53,217 nucleotides of DNA, taken from Sporosarcina sp. (GTDB lineage Bacteria > Bacillota > Bacilli > Bacillales_A > Planococcaceae). This document shows, piece after piece, positions 8,700 to 16,988 of this stretch. The stretch lies in assembly GCA_029257435.1 (NCBI GenBank), contig JARIBI010000204.1, positions 1 to 53,217 on the forward strand. Reading direction: 5' to 3'. Under the pieces are notes generated by a model. That model did no database searches, was not told the DNA's origin, and was given only the letters and a program-made list of their open reading frames with translations. Position numbers and translations under genes: made by a program. Within the stretch, counting starts at the first letter, position 1. Each line of letters opens with the position of its first letter.

Positions 8700-10169
8700 C
8701 TATTCGTGGATGAAGTCACTTACCATTTCTTGGACTTCTTGAATGTTTCTCATCTTATTGTCCCAGCATTTCTGGCTCAAATCGACTGGGTATTCTTCAG
8801 GGTTAAGCGAGCGTTTGTATTCATCCCATAACAGATTCAAGTTATCTTTTGCATACTGGCGGATTTCTAAAGTTGGCGGGACGTCATAGATGACTTGTCC
8901 GTGATCAACCACTTTTTCATGAAGGTTCCTAGCTTCAAAATTCGTTACAAACTTTGAGATGAATGTATGCACGGGATGGAACATTTTAATACGCTTCTCG
9001 GCATTCGGATCTTCATCATACATAGTGATGTAGTCTCCTTCAGCTTTCCCGTTTTCTTTATCAATAATCCGGTACAATTTCTTACGTCCTGGTGTCGTCA
9101 CTTTCTCTGCGTTAGAAGAAATTTTGATGGTGTCGACCATTTCACCATTCTCTCCTTCAATCGCAACAAGTTTGTAAACAGCACCAAGCGCAGGCTGGTC
9201 ATATGCGGTAATGAGTTTTGTGCCAATCCCCCAAATGTCAACTTGTGCCCCTTGTGCTTTCAAGTTAAGGATCGTGTACTCATCCAAATCATTGGAAACC
9301 ACGATTTTCGCATCTTCGAACCCTGCTTCGTCCAGCATACGGCGTGCTTCTTTGGATAAAAACGCGATGTCCCCGCTGTCTAAGCGAACACCTATGAAGT
9401 TGATTTTGTCGCCGAGTTCTTTAGCCACTTTAATAGCTGTTGGAACGCCGATTTTCAGCGTGTTATACGTATCTACAAGGAACACACAATCACGATGCCG
9501 CTTTGCATACGAGTGAAACGCTTTGTACTCGCTCTTATAGGCTTGTACCAGGGAGTGGGCATGGGTACCGCTCGCTTGGATGCCGAATAATTTACCCGCG
9601 CGGACATTGCTAGTCGCTTCCACACCGCCAATAACCGCAGCTCTCGCCCCCCAAACCGCTGCGTCCATTTCTTGCGCACGGCGGCTTCCGAATTCCATGA
9701 CCATTTCATCCTTCACAACTTGCTTGATACGAGAAGCCTTGGTCGCAATTAACGTCTGGTAATTAACGATATTTAAGAGCGCTGTTTCAATAAGCTGCGC
9801 TTCAGCCAATGTCGTTTCAACCCGCATGATCGGTTCGTTCCCGAATACGGTTTCCCCTTCTTTCATGGAATAGAGGTCCCCAGTAAAACGGACGTCTTTC
9901 AAATACTCAAGAAAGTCTTCTTTATAATGCACTTCATTTTTTAAATAAGCGATATCACTTTCAGTGAATTTCAGATCCCGTAAATAATTCAGTACACGCT
10001 CAAGCCCTGCAAAAATGGCATACCCATTTCCAAATGGCAGTTTTCTGAAATACAGCTCGAAAATTGCCTTCTTATTATGGATACCTTCCGCCCAATACGT
10101 TTCCATCATATTGATCTGATATAAATCTGTATGTAATGCCAAGCTATCATCTGTATAGTTTGTGCTCAC
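8700..10169 (-). CDS. pncB: Nicotinate phosphoribosyltransferase PncB
   Basis: PncB converts nicotinate and PRPP to nicotinate mononucleotide, feeding NadE. The 489-residue protein has the N-terminal LHTDLYQINMMETYW typical of the Gram-positive family, GSRRAQEMDAAVWGARAA, the phosphate-binding SGTHAHSLVQAY near residue 203, and GVRLDSGDIAFLSKEAR near 260. The likely start is GTG at 10169 with GAGGCG upstream. It is the promoter-proximal gene of pncB-nadE. I did not find a confident regulator site in its upstream region. Confidence 0.95.
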   Translation of the reverse strand: MSTNYTDDSLALHTDLYQINMMETYWAEGIHNKKAIFELYFRKLPFGNGYAIFAGLERVLNYLRDLKFTESDIAYLKNEVHYKEDFLEYLKDVRFTGDLYSMKEGETVFGNEPIMRVETTLAEAQLIETALLNIVNYQTLIATKASRIKQVVKDEMVMEFGSRRAQEMDAAVWGARAAVIGGVEATSNVRAGKLFGIQASGTHAHSLVQAYKSEYKAFHSYAKRHRDCVFLVDTYNTLKIGVPTAIKVAKELGDKINFIGVRLDSGDIAFLSKEARRMLDEAGFEDAKIVVSNDLDEYTILNLKAQGAQVDIWGIGTKLITAYDQPALGAVYKLVAIEGENGEMVDTIKISSNAEKVTTPGRKKLYRIIDKENGKAEGDYITMYDEDPNAEKRIKMFHPVHTFISKFVTNFEARNLHEKVVDHGQVIYDVPPTLEIRQYAKDNLNLLWDEYKRSLNPEEYPVDLSQKCWDNKMRNIQEVQEMVSDFIHE

Positions 10170-10389
10170 ACTAATTCGCCTCTTCCAAATAGGTTATGTA
10201 GATCGTTTATAACTGTGCTTTACCCGTTTTTCCAACAACTCTACCCTTAAAAAAATTATTGCACATTTCTACCCGCAATCACTTTCAGTTGCAAGCGTAA
10301 ATAAAAGCTCAGGTAACATCTTCTGAAGAATTTCCAAACTATAGACAAGTATATCAAATTCCCCGAAGAAAGAAATCATCTGAGCACTA
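10170..10389. other. Intergenic region upstream of pncB
   Basis: This AT-rich stretch of about 220 bases lies between the divergent pncB and the S-box transcription unit. It must hold the pncB promoter, but I see no convincing -35/-10 pair, operator or coding sequence. Confidence 0.5.
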
Positions 10390-10418
10390 TTGCATTCATC
10401 ATTAAAGCATGATACTAT
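10390..10418 (+). promoter_or_regulatory. Predicted sigma-A promoter of the S-box unit
   Basis: TTGCAT and TACTAT are separated by exactly 17 bases, about 35 bases before the S-box aptamer begins. This is sequence-only prediction but is well placed. Confidence 0.65.
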
Positions 10419-10451
10419 CGGAATAATCATTTTACAAACAATTCAATATTT

Positions 10452-10566
10452 TCTTATCAAGAGAGACGGAGGGACTGGCCCTGTGATGTCTCAGCAACCA
10501 GCCATAATGGCCGAGGTGCTAATTCCAGGAGGTGCATAAGCATCTCTAAAGATGAGAACTGATTAT
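10452..10566 (+). ncRNA. S-box (SAM-I) riboswitch aptamer
   Basis: This is a textbook S-box. CTTATCAAGAGAG opens P1, followed by GGAGGGACTGGCCC (P2 with kink-turn), GTGATGTCTCAGCAACC, a P3 hairpin, GGTGCTAATTCCAG, a P4 hairpin and a P1-closing strand. With SAM bound, the downstream terminator should form and shut off the next gene. The gene controlled is a cyclase-family hydrolase, which is unexpected for this class. Confidence 0.96.
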
Positions 10567-10579
10567 ATGCGGAATGCAT

Positions 10580-10617
10580 AGAAGGTCCTCTTAAGTTTTA
10601 TAGAGGGCCTTCTTTTT
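10580..10617 (+). terminator. S-box terminator
   Basis: The stem GAAGGTCCTCT / AGAGGGCCTTC followed by five T residues lies between the aptamer and the coding start. It is the OFF-state expression platform. Confidence 0.93.
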
Positions 10618-10660
10618 GTATATACTAGCCGGGATTCGGCACAAAAAAGGCGGGATTGAG

Positions 10661-11410
10661 ATGACAACACAAACACAAACAGATTTGCTGGCTGCACTGA
10701 ATGCATTGAAGGCAAAAGAATGGGTGGATCTCACTCATACATTCGGACCGGATTCTCCTCACTTCTTCATGTTTCAAGACGCCGAGTTCAATACCCTTTT
10801 TAATCATGAAGAGGGGTTCTTTGCCCAGCAATTCAGTTTTGCAGGTCAATACGGCACGCATATCGATGCCCCTATTCACTTCGTGCGGGATACACGCTAT
10901 TTAGAGGAACTGGAGTTAAAAGAGCTTGCGCTTCCATTAATCGTCGTAGATAAATCCAAAGATGCGGAAGCAGACCATGACTTTACGTGTTCAAAGGATG
11001 ACTTGCTGGCGTTTGAAAAAGAACACGGATCCATCGAACCGGATACATTCGTTGCTCTTCGGACCGATTGGAGTAAACGCTGGCCCGACACAGAAAGTTT
11101 TTGCAACATAGATGATGAGGGGAATAACCGAATTCCAGGCTGGGGCTTGGATGCCTTAAAATTCCTTTTTGAAGAACGCGGTATAAAGGCAGTTGGCCAC
11201 GAGACATTTGATACCGATTCTGCGGCAGACCTCAGAAAAAACGGTTCGCTCCATGGAGAATACTACGTACTTGAACAAGATACGTATCAAGTTGAACTTT
11301 TAACGAATCTAGATAAACTGCCAGCAAAAGGCGCTGACATTTTCAACATCGTTCCGAAACCTGAAAAGGCATCCGGATTTCCGGTACGCTCTTTCGCAAT
11401 CCTTCCTTAA
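10661..11410 (+). CDS. Cyclase-family metal-dependent hydrolase under S-box control
   Basis: This 249-residue cytoplasmic protein belongs to the cyclase family (PF04199) of kynurenine formamidase, isatin hydrolase and related enzymes. The metal-binding motif GTHIDAPIHF lies near residue 66, and GHETFDTDSA with a later HGEYYVLE supply further expected catalytic or metal ligands. I chose the ATG at 10661 with AAAGGCGG upstream; an earlier in-frame start lies inside the terminator. It is a single-gene unit between the S-box and a strong terminator. The S-box implies a role linked to methionine or sulfur metabolism, or in removing a SAM-related compound, but the substrate cannot be read from the sequence. 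Confidence 0.9.
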   Translation: MTTQTQTDLLAALNALKAKEWVDLTHTFGPDSPHFFMFQDAEFNTLFNHEEGFFAQQFSFAGQYGTHIDAPIHFVRDTRYLEELELKELALPLIVVDKSKDAEADHDFTCSKDDLLAFEKEHGSIEPDTFVALRTDWSKRWPDTESFCNIDDEGNNRIPGWGLDALKFLFEERGIKAVGHETFDTDSAADLRKNGSLHGEYYVLEQDTYQVELLTNLDKLPAKGADIFNIVPKPEKASGFPVRSFAILP

Positions 11411-11411
11411 C

Positions 11412-11454
11412 CAAAACAAGCATTCTGCAGTTATACACAGAATGCTTGTTTTTT
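11412..11454. terminator. Bidirectional terminator between convergent genes
   Basis: A 12-bp stem (ACAAGCATTCTG and its complement) has A-runs and T-runs on its flanks. It serves the hydrolase on the plus strand and the FMN reductase on the minus strand. Confidence 0.9.
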
Positions 11455-11461
11455 AGTTTAC

Positions 11462-12037
11462 TTATGCTTTTTTTGATGCATGCATTTCAGTCATGCGCTC
11501 ATAAAAGTCAACGAAGTTATTCACAACAGAGTCCAAGAATGCGACTGTCGGTGCGTCTGTTAATTCATCATCGTCGCTCAGCTTCTCATGGATAGAGCCA
11601 ATGTACACTTCATTGTTTGGCAAAATTAGCGGAGAAAGACCTGGATTGGATAGAATTTCACGTAAATGAATTTGAGCACGGACACTGCCGAAAACACCCA
11701 TTGACGATCCTACAATGAATGCAGGTTTTTCACGCAGCGTTGCTTCTCCTCCGCGTGATAACCAGTCTAACGCGTTCTTCAAAGCGCCTGGAATGGAGAA
11801 GTTATATTCAGGAACTGCGAATAATACAGCATCCGAATCTTTTACATTTTCTTTAAATGCACGGACATTCGCTGGCGGTTCACTTTCATGATCAACGGAG
11901 AACATTTCTACATCATTGATTGAAACTAATGTAATGTCCAATCGATCAGCATAACGTTTTTTCATGAAGTTCACTAATCTCTTATTGTAGGAAGTTGAAC
12001 TTGTACTTCCGATAATTGCTTTTACACGTATTGTCAT
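11462..12037 (-). CDS. NADPH-dependent FMN reductase family protein
   Basis: This 191-residue flavodoxin-like protein belongs to the FMN_red (azoreductase/chromate reductase) family. The N-terminal phosphate-binding loop is IIGSTSSTSYNKRL. FAVPEYNFSIPGALKNALDWLSR and the glycine-rich FIVGSSMGVFGSVRAQ are the standard flavin-binding segments. It probably reduces quinones, azo compounds or flavins in the cytoplasm. It has its own AGGAG ribosome site and appears monocistronic. The physiological acceptor is unknown. Confidence 0.92.
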   Translation of the reverse strand: MTIRVKAIIGSTSSTSYNKRLVNFMKKRYADRLDITLVSINDVEMFSVDHESEPPANVRAFKENVKDSDAVLFAVPEYNFSIPGALKNALDWLSRGGEATLREKPAFIVGSSMGVFGSVRAQIHLREILSNPGLSPLILPNNEVYIGSIHEKLSDDDELTDAPTVAFLDSVVNNFVDFYERMTEMHASKKA

Positions 12038-12136
12038 TTTAAGAAACTCCTTTTGTGTTCTTTTATTTCTTATTCTTAAATAAGGATATCACTTTTTTCT
12101 TTCAAACCTTAGTAATTTGCTCAGGAATCTCCCGAT

Positions 12137-12180
12137 AAAAATGCACCTTCTTAAACACTAATGTGTCCTAGAAGGTGCAG
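12137..12180 (-). terminator. Terminator after the chemoreceptor remnant
   Basis: The stem TGCACCTTCT / AGAAGGTGCA with a T-run on the minus strand directly follows the stop of the broken chemoreceptor gene. It probably once ended that transcript. Confidence 0.8.
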
Positions 12181-12195
12181 AGTATGCATTATAGT

Positions 12196-12560
12196 TTAAA
12201 TCTGCGAATCGTTTTTTTGAAGCTCTTGAGTCATTTTAGCGAGCGTATCTAAAGCAGCTGAGATATTTTCCGTATGATTCGCGGAATTCATCGCAATGGC
12301 AGCGGTCTGTTCAATGACCACGGCAATTCTTCTAGATTCCACCCAGTTTCTTTCAGTACCGCACGTCACATCATCTATTTGTGCAGAGATGCGGCTAATT
12401 GCTTCAGAAATCTTCTAGAACATTTCGCCGGTCTGCTCAACGAGATCAGCCCCTTTTTATACGTTTTCTGCATGAAAACCAATGAGTTTCTCTTGCAAAC
12501 TAAGCAGTTGGACTTCTCCGCCTGAACACCTGATCCTATGATGCTACTAATTCTGACCCC
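12196..12560 (-). pseudogene. Methyl-accepting chemotaxis protein C-terminal remnant
   Basis: Reading the minus strand in pieces gives fragments typical of the end of a methyl-accepting protein: FMQKTYKKG, AISRISAQIDDV, then VIEQTAAIAMNSANHTENISAALDTL and a stop at 12196. The pieces are in different frames, and the conserved signalling hairpin and all upstream domains are absent. It is a decayed 3-prime end of about 120 codons. The family call rests on the alternating polar/apolar pattern and segment similarity, so it is moderate. Confidence 0.6.
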
Positions 12561-12576
12561 TTCTTTTATTTCATAA

Positions 12577-12611
12577 CTGACCATTTTAAAGTGGTCAATA
12601 TTCGATATACT
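12577..12611 (+). promoter_or_regulatory. PdxR-like operator and -10 of pdxS
   Basis: A near-perfect palindrome (TGACCA, 8 bases, TGGTCA) at 12578-12597 includes AAAGTGGTC. This resembles the AAAGTGGWC-type boxes reported for the vitamin B6 regulator PdxR in Firmicutes. A good -10 (TATACT, 12606-12611) follows, but there is no -35 at the right place, and the palindrome covers that position. This suggests an activator-dependent promoter. No pdxR gene is in the window. Confidence 0.5.
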
Positions 12612-12636
12612 TAACTTATCAAAAAGGGGGAGAATT

Positions 12637-13482
12637 ATGAATCTTTCATATGGCGGCGTCATTATGGACGTCATTAACGCAGAGCAGGCGAAGATTGCAG
12701 AAGCAGCAGGTGCAGTAGCAATAATGGCATTGGAACGAGTCCCTTCCGATATCCGTGCAGAAGGCGGTGTTGCAAGAATGGCTGATCCAACAATTATCGA
12801 GGAAGTACAAGGTGCTGTATCGATTCCTGTTATGGCGAAAGCACGCATTGGCCATATTTCAGAAGCGCGCGTATTAGAATCCCTTCATGTGGATTGTATC
12901 GATGAGAGTGAAGTGTTAACTCCTGCTGATGAAGAATTCCATTTGTTAAAAAGTGAGTTCCGTGTTCCCTTTGTATGCGGCGCACGCAACCTCGGGGAAG
13001 CTGCTCGTCGTTTAGGAGAGGGAGCAAAGATGCTTCGAACAAAAGGCGAACCCGGCACGGGGAATATCGTAGAAGCTGTGCGCCATCTAAGAATGATCAA
13101 TGCGCAAGTAACAAAGGTTGTCCATATGAACAACGAGGAGCTCATGACTGAAGCACGGGAACTCGGTGCTCCTTATGAACTGCTGCTAGCCATTAAAAAA
13201 GCAGGAAGACTGCCTGTTCTTAACTACTCCGCTGGCGGAGTCGCTACACCTGCTGATGCTGCATTGATGATGGAGCTAGGAGCTGATGGGGTATTCGTTG
13301 GTTCCGGCATCTTCAAGTCAGAACATCCTGAAGCATTTGCCCGCGCAATCGTACAGGCTACAGCTGATTACAAAAACTATGATTTAATTGCTAAGCTTTC
13401 AAAGGGAATCGGGACGCCGATGAAAGGCTTGGAAATTTCAAAACTTGCCAGTCATGAACGAATGGCATCTCGCAGTTTATAA
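12637..13482 (+). CDS. pdxS: Pyridoxal 5'-phosphate synthase subunit PdxS, short N-terminus
   Basis: PdxS makes pyridoxal phosphate from ribose 5-phosphate, glyceraldehyde 3-phosphate and ammonia, normally supplied by the glutaminase PdxT. This 281-residue barrel has the conserved [13 protein letters not shown], the Schiff-base lysine in [10 protein letters not shown] (residue 68), the second lysine in [11 protein letters not shown] and the phosphate site [12 protein letters not shown]. It begins MNLSYGG, about 13 residues short of the usual ~294. The ATG at 12637 has AAAAGGGGGAG upstream and no in-frame start exists earlier, so the shortness is real. The missing segment is the N-terminal helix that contacts PdxT. 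No pdxT follows; a terminator does. Confidence 0.92.
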   Translation: MNLSYGGVIMDVINAEQAKIAEAAGAVAIMALERVPSDIRAEGGVARMADPTIIEEVQGAVSIPVMAKARIGHISEARVLESLHVDCIDESEVLTPADEEFHLLKSEFRVPFVCGARNLGEAARRLGEGAKMLRTKGEPGTGNIVEAVRHLRMINAQVTKVVHMNNEELMTEARELGAPYELLLAIKKAGRLPVLNYSAGGVATPADAALMMELGADGVFVGSGIFKSEHPEAFARAIVQATADYKNYDLIAKLSKGIGTPMKGLEISKLASHERMASRSL

Positions 13483-13587
13483 GACTCTATATAGGAACCC
13501 CTTCTTTATGCAGAACGCATTTTTCGGTGGAGTAAACCAATACGCAGCATAGATGTTACTGTTAACTCTCCACAATCAATACATTGT

Positions 13588-13630
13588 AAAAAACCCCATC
13601 AAATCCGATGTCCGGACTCGATGGGGTTTT
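13588..13630. terminator. Bidirectional terminator between pdxS and proS
   Basis: The stem AAAACCCCATC / GATGGGGTTTT has runs suitable for termination on either strand. It lies between convergent pdxS and proS. Confidence 0.85.
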
Positions 13631-13636
13631 ATCATT

Positions 13637-15076
13637 TTAATAAGCACGTGCAAACCAAACGGTATGTTTTGCTTCTTTACCACAGTTAATGCATGTATGC
13701 TTTTCAACTGGTGGATTGAATGGAATGTTACGTGTCGTGAACTTTGTTTCTTCTTTCACATGCTCTTCACACGCGTCATCGCCGCACCATCCTGCAAGAA
13801 TCCAACCAGGGATTTCACTGTTTTCTTGTGATGCCGCAATATGAGCAGTGAGCTCTTCCAATGTTTCAATGTTTGTATGTGAGTTTTCATCGCGGAACGT
13901 ACGCGCTTTTTCCAACAAGCGGCTTTGCATCGTTGTCAGTTGGTTTTCGATTTCCGAAACCAAACCTTCTAATGCAAATGCGTCTTTACCTTCTAGGTCA
14001 CGCATTTTCAACATTGCTTGTGCGTTTTCTAAATCACGTGGTCCAAGTTCAACGCGAACGGGCACGCCTTTTAGTTCCCACTCGTTAAATTTATAACCAG
14101 GAGACTGATCCGAATCGTCCAAACGTACGCGGATTCCTTTAGACTTCAATTCCGCATAGATTTCATCAAGCTTTTCCATAATCGCAGGATTCTTTTTCCA
14201 AGGACCCACTGGGATTAACACAACTTGTGTTGGTGCAACGCGTGGTGGCAACACAAGGCCTTGCTCATCGCCATGAACCATAATGACAGAACCGATTAGG
14301 CGAGTTGACGTGCCCCATGAAGTTGTGTGAACGAATTGATGTTTATTTTCTTTTGTCAGGTATTTAATATCAAATGCTTCCGCGAACTTTGTTCCCAGAT
14401 AATGGGACGTTCCTGCTTGAACCGCTTTTCCATCCTTCATCATCGCTTCGATGGAATACGTATCCACCGCTCCTGCAAATCGCTCTGAAGGTGTTTTTTG
14501 TCCATCGTATACCGGGATTGCTAGAAGCTCTTCAACGACTTCTTTGTAAATGTTCAACATTTGCATCGTTTCGTGACGTGCTTCTTCTTCATTCGCATGA
14601 GCCGTGTGGCCTTCTTGCCATAGGAACTCGGATGTGCGAATGAATGGCAATGTCTTCTTTTCCCAGCGGAATACGTTCGCCCATTGGTTGATAAGGACTG
14701 GAAGATCACGATAGCTCTTGATCCAGTCAGAATATAAGTGACCAATCATTGTTTCTGATGTTGGACGAAGCGCAAGTTTCTCTTCAAGAGGCTCACCCGC
14801 AGCTTCAGTTACCCAAGGTAATTCAGGGGCAAATCCTTCAATATGATCCTTTTCTTTTTGGAAGAAGGATTCAGGAATTAACATCGGGAAATACGCATTG
14901 CGGTGACCTGTTTCTTTGAAGCGACGGTTCATTTCATCCTGAATGTGCTCCCAAATTTCAAAGCCATCCGGTTTGAACGCGATACACCCGCGTACTGGCG
15001 TATAATCCATCAGATCCGCTTTTTGAATCGTATCAATATACCACTTCGAAAAATCATTTTGTTGCGTGTTCGACAT
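13637..15076 (-). CDS. proS: Prolyl-tRNA synthetase, archaeal/eukaryotic-like short type
   Basis: ProS charges tRNA-Pro. The 479-residue form lacks the large editing insertion of the bacterial type. It carries class II motif 2 in VFRWEKKTLPFIRTSEFLWQEGHTAH (key part FIRTSEFLWQEGH) and motif 3 in GLVLPPRVAP. A C-terminal zinc-type domain has CGDDACEEH and CINCGKEAKH and ends in a Tyr, as in this subclass. The ATG at 15076 has CAGGAGG upstream. It is the only gene behind a T-box leader, so uncharged tRNA-Pro should induce it. Many Bacillales carry this form beside the long one; only this copy is visible here. Confidence 0.95.
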   Translation of the reverse strand: MSNTQQNDFSKWYIDTIQKADLMDYTPVRGCIAFKPDGFEIWEHIQDEMNRRFKETGHRNAYFPMLIPESFFQKEKDHIEGFAPELPWVTEAAGEPLEEKLALRPTSETMIGHLYSDWIKSYRDLPVLINQWANVFRWEKKTLPFIRTSEFLWQEGHTAHANEEEARHETMQMLNIYKEVVEELLAIPVYDGQKTPSERFAGAVDTYSIEAMMKDGKAVQAGTSHYLGTKFAEAFDIKYLTKENKHQFVHTTSWGTSTRLIGSVIMVHGDEQGLVLPPRVAPTQVVLIPVGPWKKNPAIMEKLDEIYAELKSKGIRVRLDDSDQSPGYKFNEWELKGVPVRVELGPRDLENAQAMLKMRDLEGKDAFALEGLVSEIENQLTTMQSRLLEKARTFRDENSHTNIETLEELTAHIAASQENSEIPGWILAGWCGDDACEEHVKEETKFTTRNIPFNPPVEKHTCINCGKEAKHTVWFARAY

Positions 15077-15121
15077 GTCTATTCCTCCTGTTCAATGATT
15101 GGTTGTGAAGTCTTTGCCCAC

Positions 15122-15370
15122 AAAAAAAACACAAAAACATCCTTGTAAAAGGACGTCTTTGTGTTTTGGACGCGGTACCACCTTAGTTCGACTAATAAGC
15201 GAAAATCGCATATTAATCCTCTATCGTTTCGTAACGGGACGAACCGGTCGTGTTTACACGACATCTCGGTGGTAGGGTTCGAACAAGAAGAGGTGATAGA
15301 GCTTTCAGCAACGCGCTCTATTTTCTGTTTCACAATTCTTATCTACTTGGCCACTTCATCGATCATTATT
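15122..15370 (-). ncRNA. T-box leader of proS
   Basis: On the minus strand the leader ends with the T-box sequence AAGGTGGTACCGCG (15171-15184). A strong terminator stem (ACACAAAGACGTCCTT and its complement, 15122-15170) with a long T-run follows. The upstream part folds into the long Stem I, and GAACCCTACC carries a candidate CCT proline specifier. Uncharged tRNA-Pro would stabilise the antiterminator. The specifier choice is inferred from the gene and its position. Confidence 0.92.
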
Positions 15371-15376
15371 TCCTAT

Positions 15377-15405
15377 ACTATACCAAACAATCGTTTCCTA
15401 AACAA
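15377..15405 (-). promoter_or_regulatory. Predicted sigma-A promoter of the proS T-box leader
   Basis: TTGTTT and TATAGT on the minus strand are separated by 17 bases, a few bases upstream of the predicted start of Stem I. Confidence 0.65.
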
Positions 15406-15544
15406 TGGTGAAAAAGTTTCCGCCTCATCTTATTCTTCACAGTAAAAAGCATTTTCTTATACCCTCCTTAAAAAAATGGCGATTTCATCAACCTTATACT
15501 TTTTAACTTGTCCACAAAATTGTAACCATTCTCACAGTGATATT

Positions 15545-15581
15545 AGTGATCGTTTATTCATTTCGTTTCGTTAGCTTATTA
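15545..15581 (+). promoter_or_regulatory. Predicted ECF-type promoter of the sigma/anti-sigma operon
   Basis: AGTGATC (15545-15551), 17 bases and CGTTAGCTTATTA (15569-15581) recur exactly, with the same spacing, upstream of the surface-protein gene at 17056-17092. A CGTT-type -10 is characteristic of ECF sigma factors. The most economical reading is autoregulation by the sigma factor encoded downstream. Confidence 0.75.
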
Positions 15582-15660
15582 AGAGTCTCCTGTTCTTCTA
15601 GAATACAGGTCTTGCGACTTATGGTATTCTTAGAAAAAAGATTTTTCAAAGGAGATTCGG

Positions 15661-16224
15661 ATGTAACATACAGACGACGGAACCTTATATGCTCTTGCCG
15701 CCGCCAAAGATCGATCGGCTTTTGAAACGTTATATGATCGATACGAAAAACTGATCTTCTCCTTTGCATACCGATTGACTCAGGACCGTGAAATTGCAGA
15801 AGAAGTTGTGCAAGATGTCTTTGTTAAGTTATGGAATGGCACAACTGCCTATCAAGTAGATAAAGGCTCTTTTTCCTCTTGGCTCCTCACTGTCACACGA
15901 AACAAAGCAATTGACGAGATTCGCCGCTTAAAACGGCATGACCACGAACCGATGATTGAAAAAGATTCCCTCATTGAACAGCCTGGAAGTGTAGAGAGTA
16001 CGGTTGAATGGGGCGAACAGCAGAATGCGATACGCAGCGCAGTTCTCGAACTGAAACAAGACCAGCAACAAATTATAGAACTGTTTTACTTTAAAGGGCT
16101 CAGTCAGCAAAAAATTGCAGATCAATGCGAGCTGCCCCTCGGGACTGTAAAAGGTCGTATCCGATTAGCACTGAAACACTTAAAAGGACTCATCACCCAG
16201 GAAGGAGGGTACTCGATTGAATGA
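15661..16224 (+). CDS. ECF RNA polymerase sigma factor with a stop at codon 2
   Basis: This is an ECF (sigma-70 family) factor. Region 2 is seen in AFETLYDRYEKLIFSFAYRLT, AEEVVQDVFVKLW and VTRNKAIDEIRRLKR. Region 4 is seen in QQQIIELFYFKGLSQQKIADQ and LGTVKGRIRLALKHLK. The start context is excellent (AAAGGAG, 5 bases, ATG at 15661), but codon 2 is TAA. The reading frame continues open from codon 3 with family-typical residues, and there is no ATG, GTG or TTG before a TTG at 15775. The gene is therefore either silenced by nonsense, read through, or started internally with loss of part of region 2. It overlaps the anti-sigma gene by 8 bases and has the putative autoregulated promoter upstream. 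Confidence 0.75.
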
Positions 16225-16972
16225 ACCATGCATGCATCTCCTTGACTACTTCAACCGTTCTTTAACTGAGGAAGAAATACATGCCTTCGAACAACATCTC
16301 GAAGAATGTCCTTCCTGCCGTGCTGAACTTGAAGAACTCAATTTATTAACTGCAGATCTTCCTTATTTAACAGAGGAAATTGAAGTTCCTTCTGACTTAA
16401 AAGCTAAAGTCTTTGCAGCGATTGATGAGGAACCGATTTCAATAGGCACTGAAACCAAACCTTCTATCAATAATGTAAAAACATTCCCGGAAAAGCCAAA
16501 TGAAACAAAACCTGTTAAACGAAAACGCTTCGCTGTTCCAGTACTTGCAGCTGCACTTGTCGCTTCGTTAATGACAAATGCTTACTTAGCAACAATGGAT
16601 GGTTCTCCTCCAACTGAAGTCGCTGAAAATGACCTTCAACTCATCGGTAAAGCATTATTAGACCCCCAACCTGGTATCGACAATGCGTCAGCCGTTGCTA
16701 TGATGATTAAAGATAACAACGAAACTGTGTTATTAATCGATGCCAGTAATTTGCCAGAGTTAAAAGAAAACGAGTTGTATCAAGTATGGGTAATCGATAA
16801 GGATACCCCTAAACCAGCTGGATCCTTTAAGCCAACAGATGAGGGCAGCGGATCTGTTTCACATAAGATGGATCAGCTAAAAGGTGAATGGGATACAGTA
16901 GCGATCACTATTGAAACTGAACCTGACTTGCCAGCCCCAGAAGGAACCTTGGTACTGGCAGGAAGTATTTAA
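16217..16972 (+). CDS. Anti-sigma factor with zinc finger and RskA-type domain
   Basis: This single-pass membrane protein holds its cognate ECF sigma factor inactive. The N-terminal cytoplasmic zinc-binding anti-sigma domain has HxxxCxxC (H27, C31, C34). One membrane helix is near residues 108-130 (VPVLAAALVASLMTNAYLA). An extracytoplasmic RskA domain carries ELYQVWVIDKDTPKPAGSF and ends TLVLAGSI. The start is TTG at 16217, overlapping the sigma stop, with GAAGGAGGG upstream. The RskA domain is commonly degraded to release the sigma factor. It is followed by a terminator, so the surface-protein gene is a separate transcript. Confidence 0.92.
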   Translation: MNEPCMHLLDYFNRSLTEEEIHAFEQHLEECPSCRAELEELNLLTADLPYLTEEIEVPSDLKAKVFAAIDEEPISIGTETKPSINNVKTFPEKPNETKPVKRKRFAVPVLAAALVASLMTNAYLATMDGSPPTEVAENDLQLIGKALLDPQPGIDNASAVAMMIKDNNETVLLIDASNLPELKENELYQVWVIDKDTPKPAGSFKPTDEGSGSVSHKMDQLKGEWDTVAITIETEPDLPAPEGTLVLAGSI

Positions 16973-16988
16973 TACTATAAATACCTTG

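Noticed and set aside
8967..9516. Long plus-strand open frames opposite pncB
   Set aside because: They are antisense shadows of a well-conserved enzyme and have no start context.
12375..12855. Minus-strand frames of 157 and 69 codons overlapping pdxS
   Set aside because: The part inside pdxS is antisense. The part beyond it belongs to the chemoreceptor remnant in one of its broken frames.
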